Positions 45,287 to 54,803 of a stretch of DNA of 54,803 nt are shown here, one piece after another. Below the pieces are notes generated by a model, which saw only the letters and a list, made by a program, of their open reading frames with translations, had not been told where the DNA came from and made no database searches. Each line of letters opens with the position of its first letter. The first letter of the stretch is position 1. The stretch lies in assembly GCF_004341825.1 (NCBI RefSeq), contig NZ_SMAG01000012.1:1-54803 (forward strand), read 5' to 3'. Source of the stretch: Hazenella coriacea. GTDB lineage: Bacteria > Bacillota > Bacilli > Thermoactinomycetales > Thermoactinomycetaceae. The position numbers and the translations under genes were made by a program.

Positions 45287-46216
45287 ATGATCCAAACATT
45301 TGAAGAGGTAGTAAAAAAAGCAGAATCTTTACCCGCTGTCACAGTAGCAGTTGGAGTTGCAGATGATCAAGATGTTTTAGAAGCTGTACAGGCTGCAAAA
45401 AACAGGGGAATCGCGGAGTTTTTACTCTTTGGCGATAAAAAGAAAATTGAAGAACTTAGCGCAAAAATCGGACTTGAAGTGGAAGGCTCCCAAGTGATTG
45501 ATGCGCAGGGTCATGCTGAGGCATGTTACTTAGCCGTACAAGCGGTTCGTAATGGCCAAGCCGATGTAGTGATGAAAGGAATGGTTCAAACCTCCGACTT
45601 CTTACGGGCGGTATTAAATAAGGAGCAAGGTCTTCGGAGTGGGAAAGTATTGAGCCATGTAGCAACATTTGAAGTTCCAGGGTATGATCGTCTCATTCAT
45701 GTGACAGACCCAGCACTCAATGTTGCTCCAACCTTACCAGAAAAAGCTCAAATCGCTCAAAATATCATTCACTTTTGCCATTCACTTGGAAATGCAAATC
45801 CAAAAGTGGCCGCTATGGGAGCAGTAGAAGTAGTGAATCCTAATATGCCTGCAACGCTTGATGCTGCTGCATTAGCACAGATGAACCGCCGTGGTCAAAT
45901 TAAAGGTGGGGAGATTGATGGTCCGTTCGCCCTTGACAATGCAGTTTCGATTGAAGCGGCAGAGCATAAAGGAATCCAAAGTCCTGTCGCAGGTCGGGCA
46001 GATGTATTGCTAGTTCCTGATATTGAAGCTGGTAATATGTTGTACAAATCGATGGTATACTTTGCTAACAGTAAAATCGGAGCGCTTGTTTTGGGTGCAA
46101 AAGCACCTGTAGTGTTAACTTCACGTGCCGATTCCCCTGAAGCAAAAATGTATTCGATTGCTTTGGCTGTATTACAAGCTGATTATCTAAGAAATTCTAA
46201 GGGGGAAGTTCAATGA
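45287..46216 (+). CDS. ptb: Phosphate butyryltransferase
   Basis: 309 residues of the phosphotransacetylase/phosphotransbutyrylase family ([43 protein letters not shown]). It exchanges CoA for phosphate on butyryl, isobutyryl or isovaleryl groups made by the Bkd complex. ATG 45287 is preferred over ATG 45281 because AGAGGTG would be too close to the latter. Its stop overlaps the next start (ATGA). Confidence 0.95.
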   Translation: MIQTFEEVVKKAESLPAVTVAVGVADDQDVLEAVQAAKNRGIAEFLLFGDKKKIEELSAKIGLEVEGSQVIDAQGHAEACYLAVQAVRNGQADVVMKGMVQTSDFLRAVLNKEQGLRSGKVLSHVATFEVPGYDRLIHVTDPALNVAPTLPEKAQIAQNIIHFCHSLGNANPKVAAMGAVEVVNPNMPATLDAAALAQMNRRGQIKGGEIDGPFALDNAVSIEAAEHKGIQSPVAGRADVLLVPDIEAGNMLYKSMVYFANSKIGALVLGAKAPVVLTSRADSPEAKMYSIALAVLQADYLRNSKGEVQ

Positions 46217-47310
46217 TTCTATTTGAATACATGGAAAAATATGACTATGAGCAACTGGTTTTTTGTCAAGACCAAAACTCGGGTTTAAAAGCGATTATCG
46301 CTATTCACGATACCACTTTGGGTCCTGCGCTCGGCGGGACTCGGATGTGGACATATGACTCAGAAGAAGATGCCATTGAGGATGCCCTTCGTCTAGCAAG
46401 AGGAATGACTTATAAAAATGCCGCTGCTGGATTAAATCTTGGTGGTGGGAAAACGGTGATTATCGGAGACCCTAGAAAAGACAAAAGTGAAGAGTTATTC
46501 CGAGCATTTGGTCGCTACATTCAAGGTCTCAATGGTCGTTATATTACAGCTGAAGATGTGGGAACAACTGTTGAGGACATGGATTTAATCCATCAAGAGA
46601 CGAACTATGTAACAGGAATCTCCCCAGCATTTGGATCAGGTGGAAATCCATCTCCTGTCACTGCGTATGGCGTGTACAAAGGAATGAAAGCGACTGCTAA
46701 AGTAGCTTTTGGAGATGACTCCTTAAAAGGGAGAGTAGTTGCTGTGCAAGGAGTTGGAAACGTTGCCTATCATTTGTGTAAGTATCTACACGAAGAGGGA
46801 GCTCGCTTAATCGTTACAGATATTAACCAAACCAATGTAGACAGAGCTGTTCAAGAGTTTGGAGCCGAATTCGTACAACCAGAAAAAATCTACGATGTTG
46901 AATGTGACATCTTCTCTCCTTGTGCTTTAGGTGCGATCGTAAATGATCAGACTCTCGAACGTTTCAAATGTAAAGTGATTTCAGGATCAGCCAATAACCA
47001 ATTAAAAGAAGAACGTCATGGAGTTCATTTAGAAGAGTTAGGAATTGTTTATGCGCCTGATTATGTGATTAATGCAGGTGGCGTCATTAACGTTGCTGAT
47101 GAATTGCAAGGCTATAATCAGGAACGTGCTTTGAAAAAGGTCGATGGTATTTATGACAATATTTTACGTGTGTTTGAAATTGCAAAACGTGATGGCATTC
47201 CGAGCTATCAAGCAGCTGATCGTATGGCTGAAGAACGAATTGCATCTGTACGTAATTCTAGAAGTACCTTTTTACAAAACGAGCGTAACTTATTGAATCT
47301 TTCCCGTTAA
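46213..47310 (+). CDS. bcd: Branched-chain amino acid (leucine/valine) dehydrogenase
   Basis: 365 residues of the Glu/Leu/Phe/Val dehydrogenase family: GGTRMW, the catalytic Lys in [15 protein letters not shown], and the NAD motif VQGVGNVA. It deaminates leucine, isoleucine and valine to keto acids, the substrates of the BkdA complex. It is translationally coupled to ptb by a 4-base overlap. Confidence 0.95.
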   Translation: MILFEYMEKYDYEQLVFCQDQNSGLKAIIAIHDTTLGPALGGTRMWTYDSEEDAIEDALRLARGMTYKNAAAGLNLGGGKTVIIGDPRKDKSEELFRAFGRYIQGLNGRYITAEDVGTTVEDMDLIHQETNYVTGISPAFGSGGNPSPVTAYGVYKGMKATAKVAFGDDSLKGRVVAVQGVGNVAYHLCKYLHEEGARLIVTDINQTNVDRAVQEFGAEFVQPEKIYDVECDIFSPCALGAIVNDQTLERFKCKVISGSANNQLKEERHGVHLEELGIVYAPDYVINAGGVINVADELQGYNQERALKKVDGIYDNILRVFEIAKRDGIPSYQAADRMAEERIASVRNSRSTFLQNERNLLNLSR

Positions 47311-47330
47311 TTTGCAATGGGGAGAATGGA

Positions 47331-48449
47331 GTGTTTTCTGTGTACGAACCGATTCGGGTGTTGGCAATTAATCCTGGTTCAACCTCTACCAAAATAGGCG
47401 TCTTTGATAATGAAAAAGCAGTCTTAGAAGTGACATTACGTCATGAACCCGATGAGCTAGCCAAATATACCAAACTTATAGAACAATATTCTTTTCGCAA
47501 TAAAATCATTTTGGATACCTTAGATCGGGAAGGGATGAACTTAACCCGTTTCGATGCGGTAGTTGCACGGGGAGGACTCCTTCGTCCCATTCCAGGTGGG
47601 ACTTACCGAGTCAATCAGACGATGATTGAAGAATTACGTTCAGGACAATACGGTGTACATGCTTCCAACTTGGGTGCGCTCATTGCTTTTGAAATCGAGA
47701 ATCGCTTACAGGTTCCTGCTTTTATCGTTGACCCTGTTGTTGTGGATGAAATGGAGCCCATTGCCAGAATCTCTGGGATTCCACAAATAGAACGAAAAAG
47801 TATTTTTCATGCGCTCAATCAAAAAGCGGTTGCACGACGTGTCGCTAAACAGCAAGGTACGTCTTATGAAAAAGGAAATTATATTGTTTGTCATATGGGT
47901 GGCGGAACTACAGTAGGGGTTCACCGTCAAGGAAAAGTGATTGATGTAAATAACGGATTGCATGGAGAAGGTCCTTTTTCTCCCGAACGTGCTGGAACGT
48001 TGCCTGTAGGCGATTTAATCTCTCTTTGCTATTCTGGAAAGTATAATGCCCATGAAGTGATGCGGCTGATTGTCGGGCAAGGTGGAATGATGGGTTATCT
48101 TAATACGACAGATGCGATTCAAGTGGAAGAGTGGATCAAGCAAGGAGATGAAAAGGCATCATTGATTTATGAAGCAATGGCTTACCAAGTTTCTAAAGAA
48201 ATTGGAGCTTGTGCCACAGTATTAGCTGGACAAGTGGATGCGATTATCCTTACAGGTGGGCTTGCATATAGTGAACTATTTACTCAGATGATTATGGATC
48301 GAGTTGCATGGATGGCTCCTGTCCAGATTATCCCTGGTGAAGATGAACTACAAGCTCTAGCCGAAGGTGCATTACGTGTCATTCGAAAAGAAGAGGAAGC
48401 ATTAATATATACTCGAGAAGATCGAGAATTGGAGGTAACTTATGGCTGA
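47331..48449 (+). CDS. buk: Butyrate kinase
   Basis: 372 residues of the acetate/propionate kinase family: [15 protein letters not shown] at the N-terminus, [16 protein letters not shown], and the phosphate loop [12 protein letters not shown]. It makes ATP from butyryl-, isobutyryl- or isovaleryl-phosphate supplied by Ptb. The start is GTG 47331 with GGGGAG; the end overlaps lpd by 8 bases. Confidence 0.94.
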   Translation: MFSVYEPIRVLAINPGSTSTKIGVFDNEKAVLEVTLRHEPDELAKYTKLIEQYSFRNKIILDTLDREGMNLTRFDAVVARGGLLRPIPGGTYRVNQTMIEELRSGQYGVHASNLGALIAFEIENRLQVPAFIVDPVVVDEMEPIARISGIPQIERKSIFHALNQKAVARRVAKQQGTSYEKGNYIVCHMGGGTTVGVHRQGKVIDVNNGLHGEGPFSPERAGTLPVGDLISLCYSGKYNAHEVMRLIVGQGGMMGYLNTTDAIQVEEWIKQGDEKASLIYEAMAYQVSKEIGACATVLAGQVDAIILTGGLAYSELFTQMIMDRVAWMAPVQIIPGEDELQALAEGALRVIRKEEEALIYTREDRELEVTYG

Positions 48450-49866
48450 AAAAGTAGACCTCGTGGTATTGGGGGCAGGGCCTGGTGGTTATGTTGCCGC
48501 GGTCCGTGCCGCCCAATTAGGAATGAAAGTGGTCATCGTTGAAAAAGAGAAAGTGGGAGGTACATGCCTACATAAAGGTTGTATTCCTAGTAAGTCTTTG
48601 TTAAGAAGTGCAGAGGTATACCATAACATGTTGGAAAGCGAAAACTATGGAGTACGTGCCTCTAATGTCGAACTAGATTTTTCATTGGTACAACATCGCA
48701 AGGAAAAAGTGATCTCCCAGCTTCATCAAGGAGTTCAAGGGTTATTAAAAAAGTACAATGTGGATATTTATGAAGGAACGGGTCGTATTTTAGGTCCATC
48801 CATCTTTTCTCCTATGCCTGGAACGATTTCTATCGAGAAAAATGATGATAGTGAGGCTGAGCTCATCGTTCCCCAGTATGTGTTAATCGCTACAGGGTCT
48901 CGCCCTCGCTCTTTGCCTGGATTAGAGATTGATGGTCACTATATCATGAACTCCGACCATGCTTTACAAATGGAAACCTTACCTGAGTCGATCATTATCA
49001 TCGGTGGTGGGGTGATTGGGATCGAATGGGCGTCCATGCTGAGTGACTTCGGTGTGAAAGTGACAGTTGTTGAATTTGCCGACCGTCTACTACCATTCGA
49101 AGATGAAGAGATTAGTAAAGAGATGACTCGTTTGCTGAAGAAGCGGAAAGTCAAAATCTACACAGGGACGAAAGTATTATCTGAAACCGCTTCCATCAAG
49201 GATGATAAAGTGATGATTCAAGCGGAGCAAGGAAGTAAGAAAATTACTTTAGAAGCAGATCGAGCTTTAGTCTCTGTAGGACGCTCTGCTAATATCGATG
49301 ATATCGGTTTACCGAATACATCGATCCAAGTTGAAAAGGGTCACATTCAAGTGAATGAGTTTATGCAAACGGACGAGTCTCACATTTATGCGATCGGGGA
49401 TGTAGTGGGTGGTTACCAACTCGCACATGTTGCCTCCCATGAAGGAATTCTGGCAGTGGATCATATGTTAGGTAAAGAGGTAAACCCGATACAGTCCGAG
49501 TTTATTCCACGCTGTACCTATAGTCGTCCAGAGATCGGTAGCATCGGTCTGACAGAAGTGGAGGCTAAGGAAAAGGGACATGAAGTCAAGGTTGGGAAGT
49601 TCTCGTTCCGTGGCATTGGAAAAGCATTGGTATTTGGAGAAGTGGATGGGTTTATCAAAATTATTTCTGATAAAAATACAGATGATTTATTAGGTGTTCA
49701 TATCATCGGCCCTCACGCCACCGACTTAATTTCAGAGGCAGGTCTAGCCAAAGTGTTAGATGCGACTGCTTGGGAGATTGCGCAAGCGATTCATCCGCAT
49801 CCAACCTTATCTGAAGTATTTGGTGAAGCAGCCCTTGCCGTTGATGGAAAGCCGATTCATGGTTAA
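48442..49866 (+). CDS. lpdV: Dihydrolipoamide dehydrogenase (E3) of the branched-chain complex
   Basis: 474 residues with FAD motif [10 protein letters not shown], redox disulfide [18 protein letters not shown] motif [14 protein letters not shown] and the C-terminal catalytic His-Glu ([13 protein letters not shown]). It reoxidises the lipoyl groups of BkdB. The context within the bkd operon makes it the branched-chain-specific copy. Confidence 0.96.
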   Translation: MAEKVDLVVLGAGPGGYVAAVRAAQLGMKVVIVEKEKVGGTCLHKGCIPSKSLLRSAEVYHNMLESENYGVRASNVELDFSLVQHRKEKVISQLHQGVQGLLKKYNVDIYEGTGRILGPSIFSPMPGTISIEKNDDSEAELIVPQYVLIATGSRPRSLPGLEIDGHYIMNSDHALQMETLPESIIIIGGGVIGIEWASMLSDFGVKVTVVEFADRLLPFEDEEISKEMTRLLKKRKVKIYTGTKVLSETASIKDDKVMIQAEQGSKKITLEADRALVSVGRSANIDDIGLPNTSIQVEKGHIQVNEFMQTDESHIYAIGDVVGGYQLAHVASHEGILAVDHMLGKEVNPIQSEFIPRCTYSRPEIGSIGLTEVEAKEKGHEVKVGKFSFRGIGKALVFGEVDGFIKIISDKNTDDLLGVHIIGPHATDLISEAGLAKVLDATAWEIAQAIHPHPTLSEVFGEAALAVDGKPIHG

Positions 49867-49884
49867 ACAAAAGGAGGATCATCC

Positions 49885-50874
49885 ATGAGCGAATACAAAC
49901 ATAAAGATTTAGGTTTGACTGATGAACAAGTATTTGAGATGTATCGCTACATGCTCTTAGCACGCAAAATCGATGAGCGTATGTGGAAATTGAATCGTGC
50001 AGGGAAAATTCCATTTGTGATCTCTTGTCAAGGACAGGAGGCGATCCAAATTGGAGCTACATTTGCCCTAGATCGAGAAAAAGATTGGCTATGTCCTTAT
50101 TACCGTGACTTGGGTATGGTGTTAGTTTTCGGACAAACCGCTCGAGATCAGATGTTGTCTGCATTTGCTAAAAAAGACGACCCGAACAGTGGTGGAAGAC
50201 AGATGCCTGGTCATTATGGAGATCATCGATTCCGAATTTTGACCGGCTCTAGTCCCGTGACCACTCAAGTTCTTCATGCGGTTGGAATTGCCTATGCGGG
50301 TAGATTGGAGAACAAAGATCATGTGGTTCTGACTACATGTGGTGAAGGATCAAGTAACCAAGGAGATTGGCATGAAGCCTGTAACTTTGCTGGAGTACAT
50401 AATCTGCCAGTGATTTTTATGGTGGAAAATAATAAATATGCGATCTCTGTTCCACTTGAACAACAGTTAGCTGGACAAGATGTGTCTAAGAGAGCGATTG
50501 GTTATGGTTTCCCAGGAGTGAAAGTGGATGGAAATAATCCACTTGAGGTTTACCAAGCTGTAAAAGAAGCTGTTGAACGTGGACGCCGTGGGGAAGGTCC
50601 TACATTGATTGAAGCCGTTTCTTATCGATTGGTGCCACACTCAAGTGATGACGATGATCGTACTTATCGTTCACAAGAAGAAGTCAATGAAGCACGGCAA
50701 AATGATCCCTTACTCACATTTAAAAACTATTTAGTAGAACAATCTATTCTCACCGAAGAAAAGGAAAAAGAGCTTGAACAGGAAATCAACCAAATCGTGA
50801 ATGATGCGACTGATTACGCAGAACAAGCTCCATATCCAGATCCTGAAGATACTTATACACATGTGTTTGCCTAA
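49885..50874 (+). CDS. bkdAA: 2-Oxoisovalerate dehydrogenase E1 alpha subunit
   Basis: 329 residues with the thiamine-diphosphate motif GEGSSNQGDWHEAC...VENNKYA and RLVPHSSDDDDRTYR, the phosphorylation-loop-like segment of E1 alpha proteins. It decarboxylates branched-chain 2-oxo acids together with BkdAB. The start is ATG with AAAGGAGG. Confidence 0.96.
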   Translation: MSEYKHKDLGLTDEQVFEMYRYMLLARKIDERMWKLNRAGKIPFVISCQGQEAIQIGATFALDREKDWLCPYYRDLGMVLVFGQTARDQMLSAFAKKDDPNSGGRQMPGHYGDHRFRILTGSSPVTTQVLHAVGIAYAGRLENKDHVVLTTCGEGSSNQGDWHEACNFAGVHNLPVIFMVENNKYAISVPLEQQLAGQDVSKRAIGYGFPGVKVDGNNPLEVYQAVKEAVERGRRGEGPTLIEAVSYRLVPHSSDDDDRTYRSQEEVNEARQNDPLLTFKNYLVEQSILTEEKEKELEQEINQIVNDATDYAEQAPYPDPEDTYTHVFA

Positions 50875-50891
50875 AAGGGAGGAGACAGAGA

Positions 50892-51875
50892 ATGGCAGTC
50901 ATCTCATATATCGATGCAGTAACCAAAGCTCTTCAAGAAGAAATGCGACGGGACCCCAAAGTATTTATCTTGGGTGAAGATGTGGGGGTTCGTGGCGGTG
51001 TATTTCGTACCACTGCGGGTCTTTATGAAGAGTTTGGAAAAGATCGTGTGCTAGATACCCCATTAACAGAATCAGCCATTGCTGGTGTCGCTATTGGAGC
51101 AGCAGCTTATGGAATGCGACCTATTGCGGAAATGCAGTTTGCTGACTTTATTATGCCTGCGGTGAATCAAATCATTAGTGAAGCGGCTAAAATTCGTTAT
51201 CGTTCCAATAACAAATGGCATTGTCCGATGGTTGTGCGTGCTCCCTACGGGGGTGGAGTTCACGGTGCTTTGTATCACTCGCAAAGTGTTGAAAAAATCT
51301 TTGCAGGGGTTCCCGGCCTGAAAATTGTTATGCCATCAACACCATATGATGTTAAAGGCTTGTTGAAAGCAGCTATTCGTGATGAAGATCCTGTCCTGTT
51401 TTTTGAACATAAGAGGTGTTACCGACTCATCAAGGGAGAAGTTCCTGATGATGATTACACCCTTCCGATTGGGAAAGCGGATGTAAAACGGGAAGGGACA
51501 GACATAACGGTTATTTCATATGGACTTACGCTTCACTTTGCCCTACAAGCGGCTGAGAAGTTAGAAAAAGAAGGGATCAGTGTTCACGTGCTTGATTTGC
51601 GTACGCTTGTTCCATTAGATAAAGAAGCTATTTTAGAAGCCGTCGCTAAAACAGGAAAAGTATTGATTGTACATGAAGACAATAAAACAGGTGGTTTTGG
51701 TGGAGAAGTAGCATCTGTCATTGCAGAAGAAGGCTTTTTTGAACTAGATGCACCCATTCAACGCCTTTGTGGACCAGATGTACCTGCCATGCCATATAGT
51801 CCACCACTAGAGAAAGAATTTATGTTAAATCCAGATAAAATTGCTGATGCGATCCGCAAACTAGCTGAATTTTAA
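50892..51875 (+). CDS. bkdAB: 2-Oxoisovalerate dehydrogenase E1 beta subunit
   Basis: 327 residues of the transketolase-like E1 beta family (GEDVGVRGGVFRTTAGL, TPLTESAIAGVAIGAA, MQFADFIMPA, KVLIVHEDNKTGGFGGE). It forms the E1 heterotetramer with BkdAA and begins 17 bases after it. Confidence 0.96.
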   Translation: MAVISYIDAVTKALQEEMRRDPKVFILGEDVGVRGGVFRTTAGLYEEFGKDRVLDTPLTESAIAGVAIGAAAYGMRPIAEMQFADFIMPAVNQIISEAAKIRYRSNNKWHCPMVVRAPYGGGVHGALYHSQSVEKIFAGVPGLKIVMPSTPYDVKGLLKAAIRDEDPVLFFEHKRCYRLIKGEVPDDDYTLPIGKADVKREGTDITVISYGLTLHFALQAAEKLEKEGISVHVLDLRTLVPLDKEAILEAVAKTGKVLIVHEDNKTGGFGGEVASVIAEEGFFELDAPIQRLCGPDVPAMPYSPPLEKEFMLNPDKIADAIRKLAEF

Positions 51876-51907
51876 ACTTGTACTATATTTGACGAAGGAG
51901 GTCGCTT

Positions 51908-53221
51908 ATGGCTGCCGATGTAAAAATGCCACAGCTAGGCGAAAGCGTAACCGAAGGCACGATTGCCAAGTGGTTAAAAAAACCAGGTGACCCTGTAGAA
52001 AAATACGAACCTATCTGTGAAGTATCGACCGATAAAGTAAATGCGGAAGTTCCTTCTACTATTGATGGAACCATGCTTGAAATCATCGCTAATGAAGGTG
52101 AGACGATCGAAGTAGGACAATTAATCTGCCGAATCCAAGAAGCAGGACAAGCAGAATTGGTTGATGAAAAAGCTGAAGACTCCATCGCTTCAAAACCAAT
52201 GGCAACCGATCCAGCATCAACGAAAGACCAAGTGGCAGATCAGTCCATGAAAACAAGGTACTCACCAGCTGTACTCCGTTTGGCACAAGAGAATCAAATC
52301 GATCTTACCCAGCTTCAAGGTTCGGGTAAGGGAGGTAGAATTACAAGAAAAGATGTATTAAAGGCGATTGAACAAGGGGTCACATCAACACCAGCACCTC
52401 AAACGGTTCAGCCAAGTCAACAAACGGTGGTAGCTCCAATGCTAGAGCCTACTCAAGTAGAAGTCTCTCGTCCTGAGGTTAAACCAACTCCAACACCGGG
52501 TTCTACTACCAATACCGCTTGGGAAGATGGGGACATTGAAGTACCTCTAACAAGTGTTCGTAAAACGATTGCGCAACGTATGGTGATGAGTAAACATGAG
52601 GCTCCTCATGCATGGACGATGATGGAAGCGGATGTGACAGGGCTTGTTGAACTGCGAAATCGTTTGAAAGCAGATTTCTATCAACGTGAAGGCGTTCCAT
52701 TAACATTTATGCCGTTTTTCATTAAAGCAGTGGTTGATTCGTTAAAAGAGTTTCCGTATTTAAACTCTGTTTGGGCAGATGATAAAATTGTGCTTAAAAA
52801 ACGTATCAATATCTCGATTGCTGTTGCGACTGATGAAGCACTTTATGTGCCTGTCATTCATGACGCTGATGAAAAAAGCATCCTCGGACTGGCTAAATCG
52901 GTTCATGCCTTAGCCGAAAAGACACGTGCTGGAAAGTTGGGATTATCTGATTTACAGGGTGGAACGTTTACTGTAAATAATACTGGTTCATTTGGTTCAG
53001 TAGCTTCTACACCGATAATTAATGCTCCACAAGCAGCCATTTTATCTTTTGAATCGATTGTAAAACGCCCTGTAGTTGTCAATCAGATGATCGGAGTCCG
53101 AGACATGATGAATCTCTGTCTTTCTTTGGATCACCGAGTCTTAGATGGTTTGATGGCAGGACGTTTCCTTAAGCGTGTGAAAGAACGACTCGAATCATAT
53201 GGTCCTGAGACCGAAATCTGA
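51908..53221 (+). CDS. bkdB: Branched-chain 2-oxoacid dehydrogenase E2, lipoyl acyltransferase
   Basis: 437 residues. The lipoyl domain (about 1-76) has its lipoylated Lys in STDKVNAE; a Pro/Thr/Gln-rich linker, a peripheral-subunit-binding domain (about 117-155, SPAVLRLAQENQ...GGRITRKDVL), a second linker, and the catalytic domain (about 210-437) with SLDHRVLDG follow. It passes the acyl group to CoA, giving isobutyryl-, isovaleryl- and 2-methylbutyryl-CoA, the primers of iso/anteiso fatty acids. These could also feed the starter of the biosynthetic cluster. Confidence 0.96.
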   Translation: MAADVKMPQLGESVTEGTIAKWLKKPGDPVEKYEPICEVSTDKVNAEVPSTIDGTMLEIIANEGETIEVGQLICRIQEAGQAELVDEKAEDSIASKPMATDPASTKDQVADQSMKTRYSPAVLRLAQENQIDLTQLQGSGKGGRITRKDVLKAIEQGVTSTPAPQTVQPSQQTVVAPMLEPTQVEVSRPEVKPTPTPGSTTNTAWEDGDIEVPLTSVRKTIAQRMVMSKHEAPHAWTMMEADVTGLVELRNRLKADFYQREGVPLTFMPFFIKAVVDSLKEFPYLNSVWADDKIVLKKRINISIAVATDEALYVPVIHDADEKSILGLAKSVHALAEKTRAGKLGLSDLQGGTFTVNNTGSFGSVASTPIINAPQAAILSFESIVKRPVVVNQMIGVRDMMNLCLSLDHRVLDGLMAGRFLKRVKERLESYGPETEI

Positions 53222-53237
53222 GTTTTACCCATCTCAT

Positions 53238-53268
53238 AAGGCTCCCTGAATCAGGGTGCCTTTCTTTT
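53238..53268 (+). terminator. Terminator of the bkd operon
   Basis: AAGGC/GCCTT and CCCTG/CAGGG stems stack around an AAT loop (53238-53262), followed by TCTTTT. It begins 16 bases after bkdB, just ahead of lipB. Confidence 0.88.
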
Positions 53269-53284
53269 GATCGGAGGAATTGCT

Positions 53285-53950
53285 GTGTTTGAAGTACAGA
53301 GATTAGGTCAAGTTCCTTATGAATCTACTTGGGACCGACAAAAGGAATTAGTTCAACAGATTGATACAGGAGTTGTTCATAATCAACTTCTCCTATTAGA
53401 ACACCCACACACAATCACGTTAGGTAGAGGCTCACATTCAGAGAACTTACTCCATACCTCTGAGCAATATCAAAAAATGGGAGTAGACCTGGTCGAGATT
53501 GATCGAGGGGGAGATGTTACCTACCATGGTCCAGGTCAGTTGGTCGGATATCCGATCTTTCATCTCGGTGAAAGAGGGAACGGAGCGCACCAGTACCTTC
53601 GTGATTTAGAAGAAATGATCATTTGTGCTTTAAAGTATTGGGGAATCAAAGGAAGTCGTAAAGAAAAGTATACAGGTGTCTGGGTAGAAGATCGTAAAAT
53701 TGCCGCTATTGGTGTTAAATTTAATCGAGGTCGAGTGCGTAAAGGTTATATTACTAGTCATGGCTTCGCTTTTAATGTAAACACGAATCTCCATTATTTT
53801 GATTTGATTGTTCCTTGTGGGATTCAAGAGTTTGGAGTCACTTCACTAGAAAAAGTGTTGGGACAAAAAGTAGAGATGAATGAAGTGATGACACAGATGA
53901 TCCAAGCAACCGAGAAGGTGTTTGGATGGGAAACAATTAAGAATCGCTAA
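53285..53950 (+). CDS. lipB: Octanoyl-[acyl-carrier-protein]:protein octanoyltransferase
   Basis: 221 residues with LipB motifs: LLEHPHTITLGRGSHSENLL, the strongly conserved DRGGDVTYHGPGQLVGYPI, IAAIGVKFNRG with its catalytic Lys, and VPCGI with the catalytic Cys. It moves octanoate from ACP to lipoyl domains such as that of BkdB just upstream. GTG 53285 was chosen because GGAGG lies seven bases before it; an upstream TTG at 53267 sits in the terminator. Some readthrough of that terminator could couple it to bkd expression. Confidence 0.93.
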   Translation: MFEVQRLGQVPYESTWDRQKELVQQIDTGVVHNQLLLLEHPHTITLGRGSHSENLLHTSEQYQKMGVDLVEIDRGGDVTYHGPGQLVGYPIFHLGERGNGAHQYLRDLEEMIICALKYWGIKGSRKEKYTGVWVEDRKIAAIGVKFNRGRVRKGYITSHGFAFNVNTNLHYFDLIVPCGIQEFGVTSLEKVLGQKVEMNEVMTQMIQATEKVFGWETIKNR

Positions 53951-53970
53951 GCAAATATGATATAGCTAGA

Positions 53971-54018
53971 CAAGGTTCTGGGAAACTCTCCATTTTCCAG
54001 AACCTTGATCCTTTTTTT
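53971..54018 (+). terminator. Terminator of lipB
   Basis: CAAGGTTCTGG (53971-53981) pairs perfectly with CCAGAACCTTG (53997-54007), followed by ATCCTTTTTTT. Confidence 0.92.
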
Positions 54019-54022
54019 GCGG

Positions 54023-54178
54023 TTAAGGTTTCCACTTTCGACTCATCAGGAGATGGACAGCAATCACCGCTAATAAAAAAATTTGGGAGGAGAGTGGATC
54101 AAGAAAATTTAATAGTAGGGGTGTAGTGACTAACGCTATGATAATGGCAAGTGATAGATATAGAAAGCGTTTATACAT
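54023..54178 (-). CDS. Very small two-helix membrane protein, function unknown
   Basis: 51 residues starting MYKRFLYLSL, with two hydrophobic stretches (about 6-26 and 31-45) and a basic end SRKWKP. ATG 54178 follows AAAGGAG by six to seven bases, which supports translation. It lies alone, facing lipB, and no family is recognised. Confidence 0.65.
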   Translation of the reverse strand: MYKRFLYLSLAIIIALVTTPLLLNFLDPLSSQIFLLAVIAVHLLMSRKWKP

Positions 54179-54563
54179 ATGGGTTCTCCTTTATATTAAG
54201 GTCATATTTAGCAGTTACAACTTGAGTTTTGCAAAAGATCAATATTAAATCTACTAAATTTAACCAGATAATCAGTGGATTGAACAAGATTACACCTGCT
54301 TAAAAGTAAGCTCAGGTAAGTGAAACGGATAATATTAGTTTTCAACAAAACGATCCTCCTATGATAAAAAATTTGCTTATAGTGGGAATATTGAATGTGA
54401 ATGGTATGATATCATTCGTCGAATTCTGTGTCTATGTAGGATGATTGATGTGATTATTTCAGTTTTAATAAAAAATCTTGTTAATGTGATGGTTTAGCTA
54501 AGCTATTATATCTCTTCTTTCTTATGTTATGATCTCCGATAATCATAACTTTTAAAAATGGTG
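54179..54563. other. Spacer upstream of the right rrn operon
   Basis: No coding region is seen. A hairpin-capable stretch lies at about 54292-54317 (ACCTG and CTTA pairing with TAAG and CAGGT). A perfect 8-bp inverted repeat, GTTATGAT/ATCATAAC (54526-54533 with 54542-54549), ends 15 bases before the rrn -35 box. Confidence 0.5.
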
Positions 54564-54592
54564 TTGACATCTTAGTAGTAGGATGTTAGTAT
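54564..54592 (+). promoter_or_regulatory. rRNA operon promoter
   Basis: TTGACA (54564-54569), 17 bases, TAGTAT (54587-54592). The leader before the 16S gene contains GTTCCTTGAAAACTAAA, a segment usual in Bacillales rrn leaders. Confidence 0.7.
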
Positions 54593-54708
54593 ATTACTTG
54601 TCGCCACAAGATGGTGATAAAGAAAAATAGATTGATAGAGTGTTCCTTGAAAACTAAAGAGTGAAACCATGACCTGTTAATTTTTTGAGAGCATAGAATC
54701 AAACAACC

Positions 54709-54803
54709 TTTTTGGAGAGTTTGATCCTGGCTCAGGACGAACGCTGGCGGCGTGCCTAATACATGCAAGTCGAGCGGGGAGCTTCGGCTCCTAGCGGCGA
54801 ACG
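54709..54803 (+). rRNA. rrs: 16S ribosomal RNA, 5' end only
   Basis: GAGAGTTTGATCCTGGCTCA and the GAACGCTGGCGGCGTGCC and ATGCAAGTCGAGCG segments are the standard start of bacterial 16S rRNA. The gene runs out of the window; the first base is estimated. Confidence 0.97.

Noticed and set aside
1-54803. CRISPR array, prophage, tRNA genes
   Set aside because: No regularly spaced repeats, phage structural or integrase genes, or cloverleaf tRNA sequences with a T-loop (GGTTCGANTCC) were seen.

Overview
This window comes from a low-GC, endospore-forming Firmicute of the Bacillales. The evidence is a Spo0A that is recognisable end to end and a bkdR-ptb-bcd-buk-lpd-bkdAA-bkdAB-bkdB locus in Bacillus-like order with a DUF2627 gene beside it. 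A thermoactinomycete-type genus is my guess; nothing in the window proves genus. Both ends are ribosomal: the 3' part of a 5S rRNA gene with its terminator on the left, and an rrn promoter plus the first bases of a 16S rRNA gene on the right. The whole window is therefore the interval between two rrn operons in the same orientation.

From about 919 to 36807 lies what I read as a complete, unfamiliar biosynthetic gene cluster, a hybrid of type II fatty-acid-synthase-like enzymes and an NRPS. In order: a PadR repressor and a divergent FabI-type enoyl-ACP reductase; a LuxR/NarL regulator with an altered receiver; an operon with an acyltransferase (FabD fold), a stand-alone adenylating enzyme, an acylating-type aldehyde dehydrogenase, a thiamine-diphosphate enzyme and a cytochrome P450; a membrane protein and a CPA2 cation/proton antiporter; an FAD oxidoreductase; and a MacB-like ABC exporter on the opposite strand. 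Then comes one long plus-strand operon: KAS-II (FabF), two NRPS proteins (truncated A-PCP / C-A-PCP / C-A-PCP, then C-A-PCP-TE), an argininosuccinate-lyase homologue, a threonine-kinase-like GHMP kinase, a cysteine-synthase homologue, an ATP-grasp ligase, a threonine-aldolase homologue and a FabZ-like hotdog protein, closed by a strong terminator.

My reading of how it works: the kinase, cysteine-synthase homologue and lyase make 2,3-diaminobutyrate from threonine, with aspartate as nitrogen donor, as proposed for friulimicin and pacidamycin. A starter acid is activated by the stand-alone ligase, loaded on the first carrier domain, possibly processed by FabF and the other Fab-like proteins, and joined to three amino acids. 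The first of these is probably a diamino acid, and the thioesterase releases the product. Two promoters, one before fabI and one before the ABC exporter, carry the same two-part operator overlapping the -10 box. This suggests one PadR-controlled self-protection regulon and hints that the product attacks enoyl-ACP reductase. Two sites of the form TTGCGG-N4-CC(G/A)CAA precede other cluster genes and may be LuxR-type binding sites.

From 36808 on the window looks like ordinary chromosome: a DUF4139 protein, spo0A with 0A boxes and a degenerate copy of its own 3' end downstream, a zinc alcohol/butanediol dehydrogenase, a superoxide dismutase with an N-terminal extension, and the branched-chain keto-acid degradation operon behind a sigma-54 promoter with its activator BkdR. 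lipB and a very small membrane protein gene follow before the next rrn operon. All functions are assigned by eye from motifs; no searches were run.
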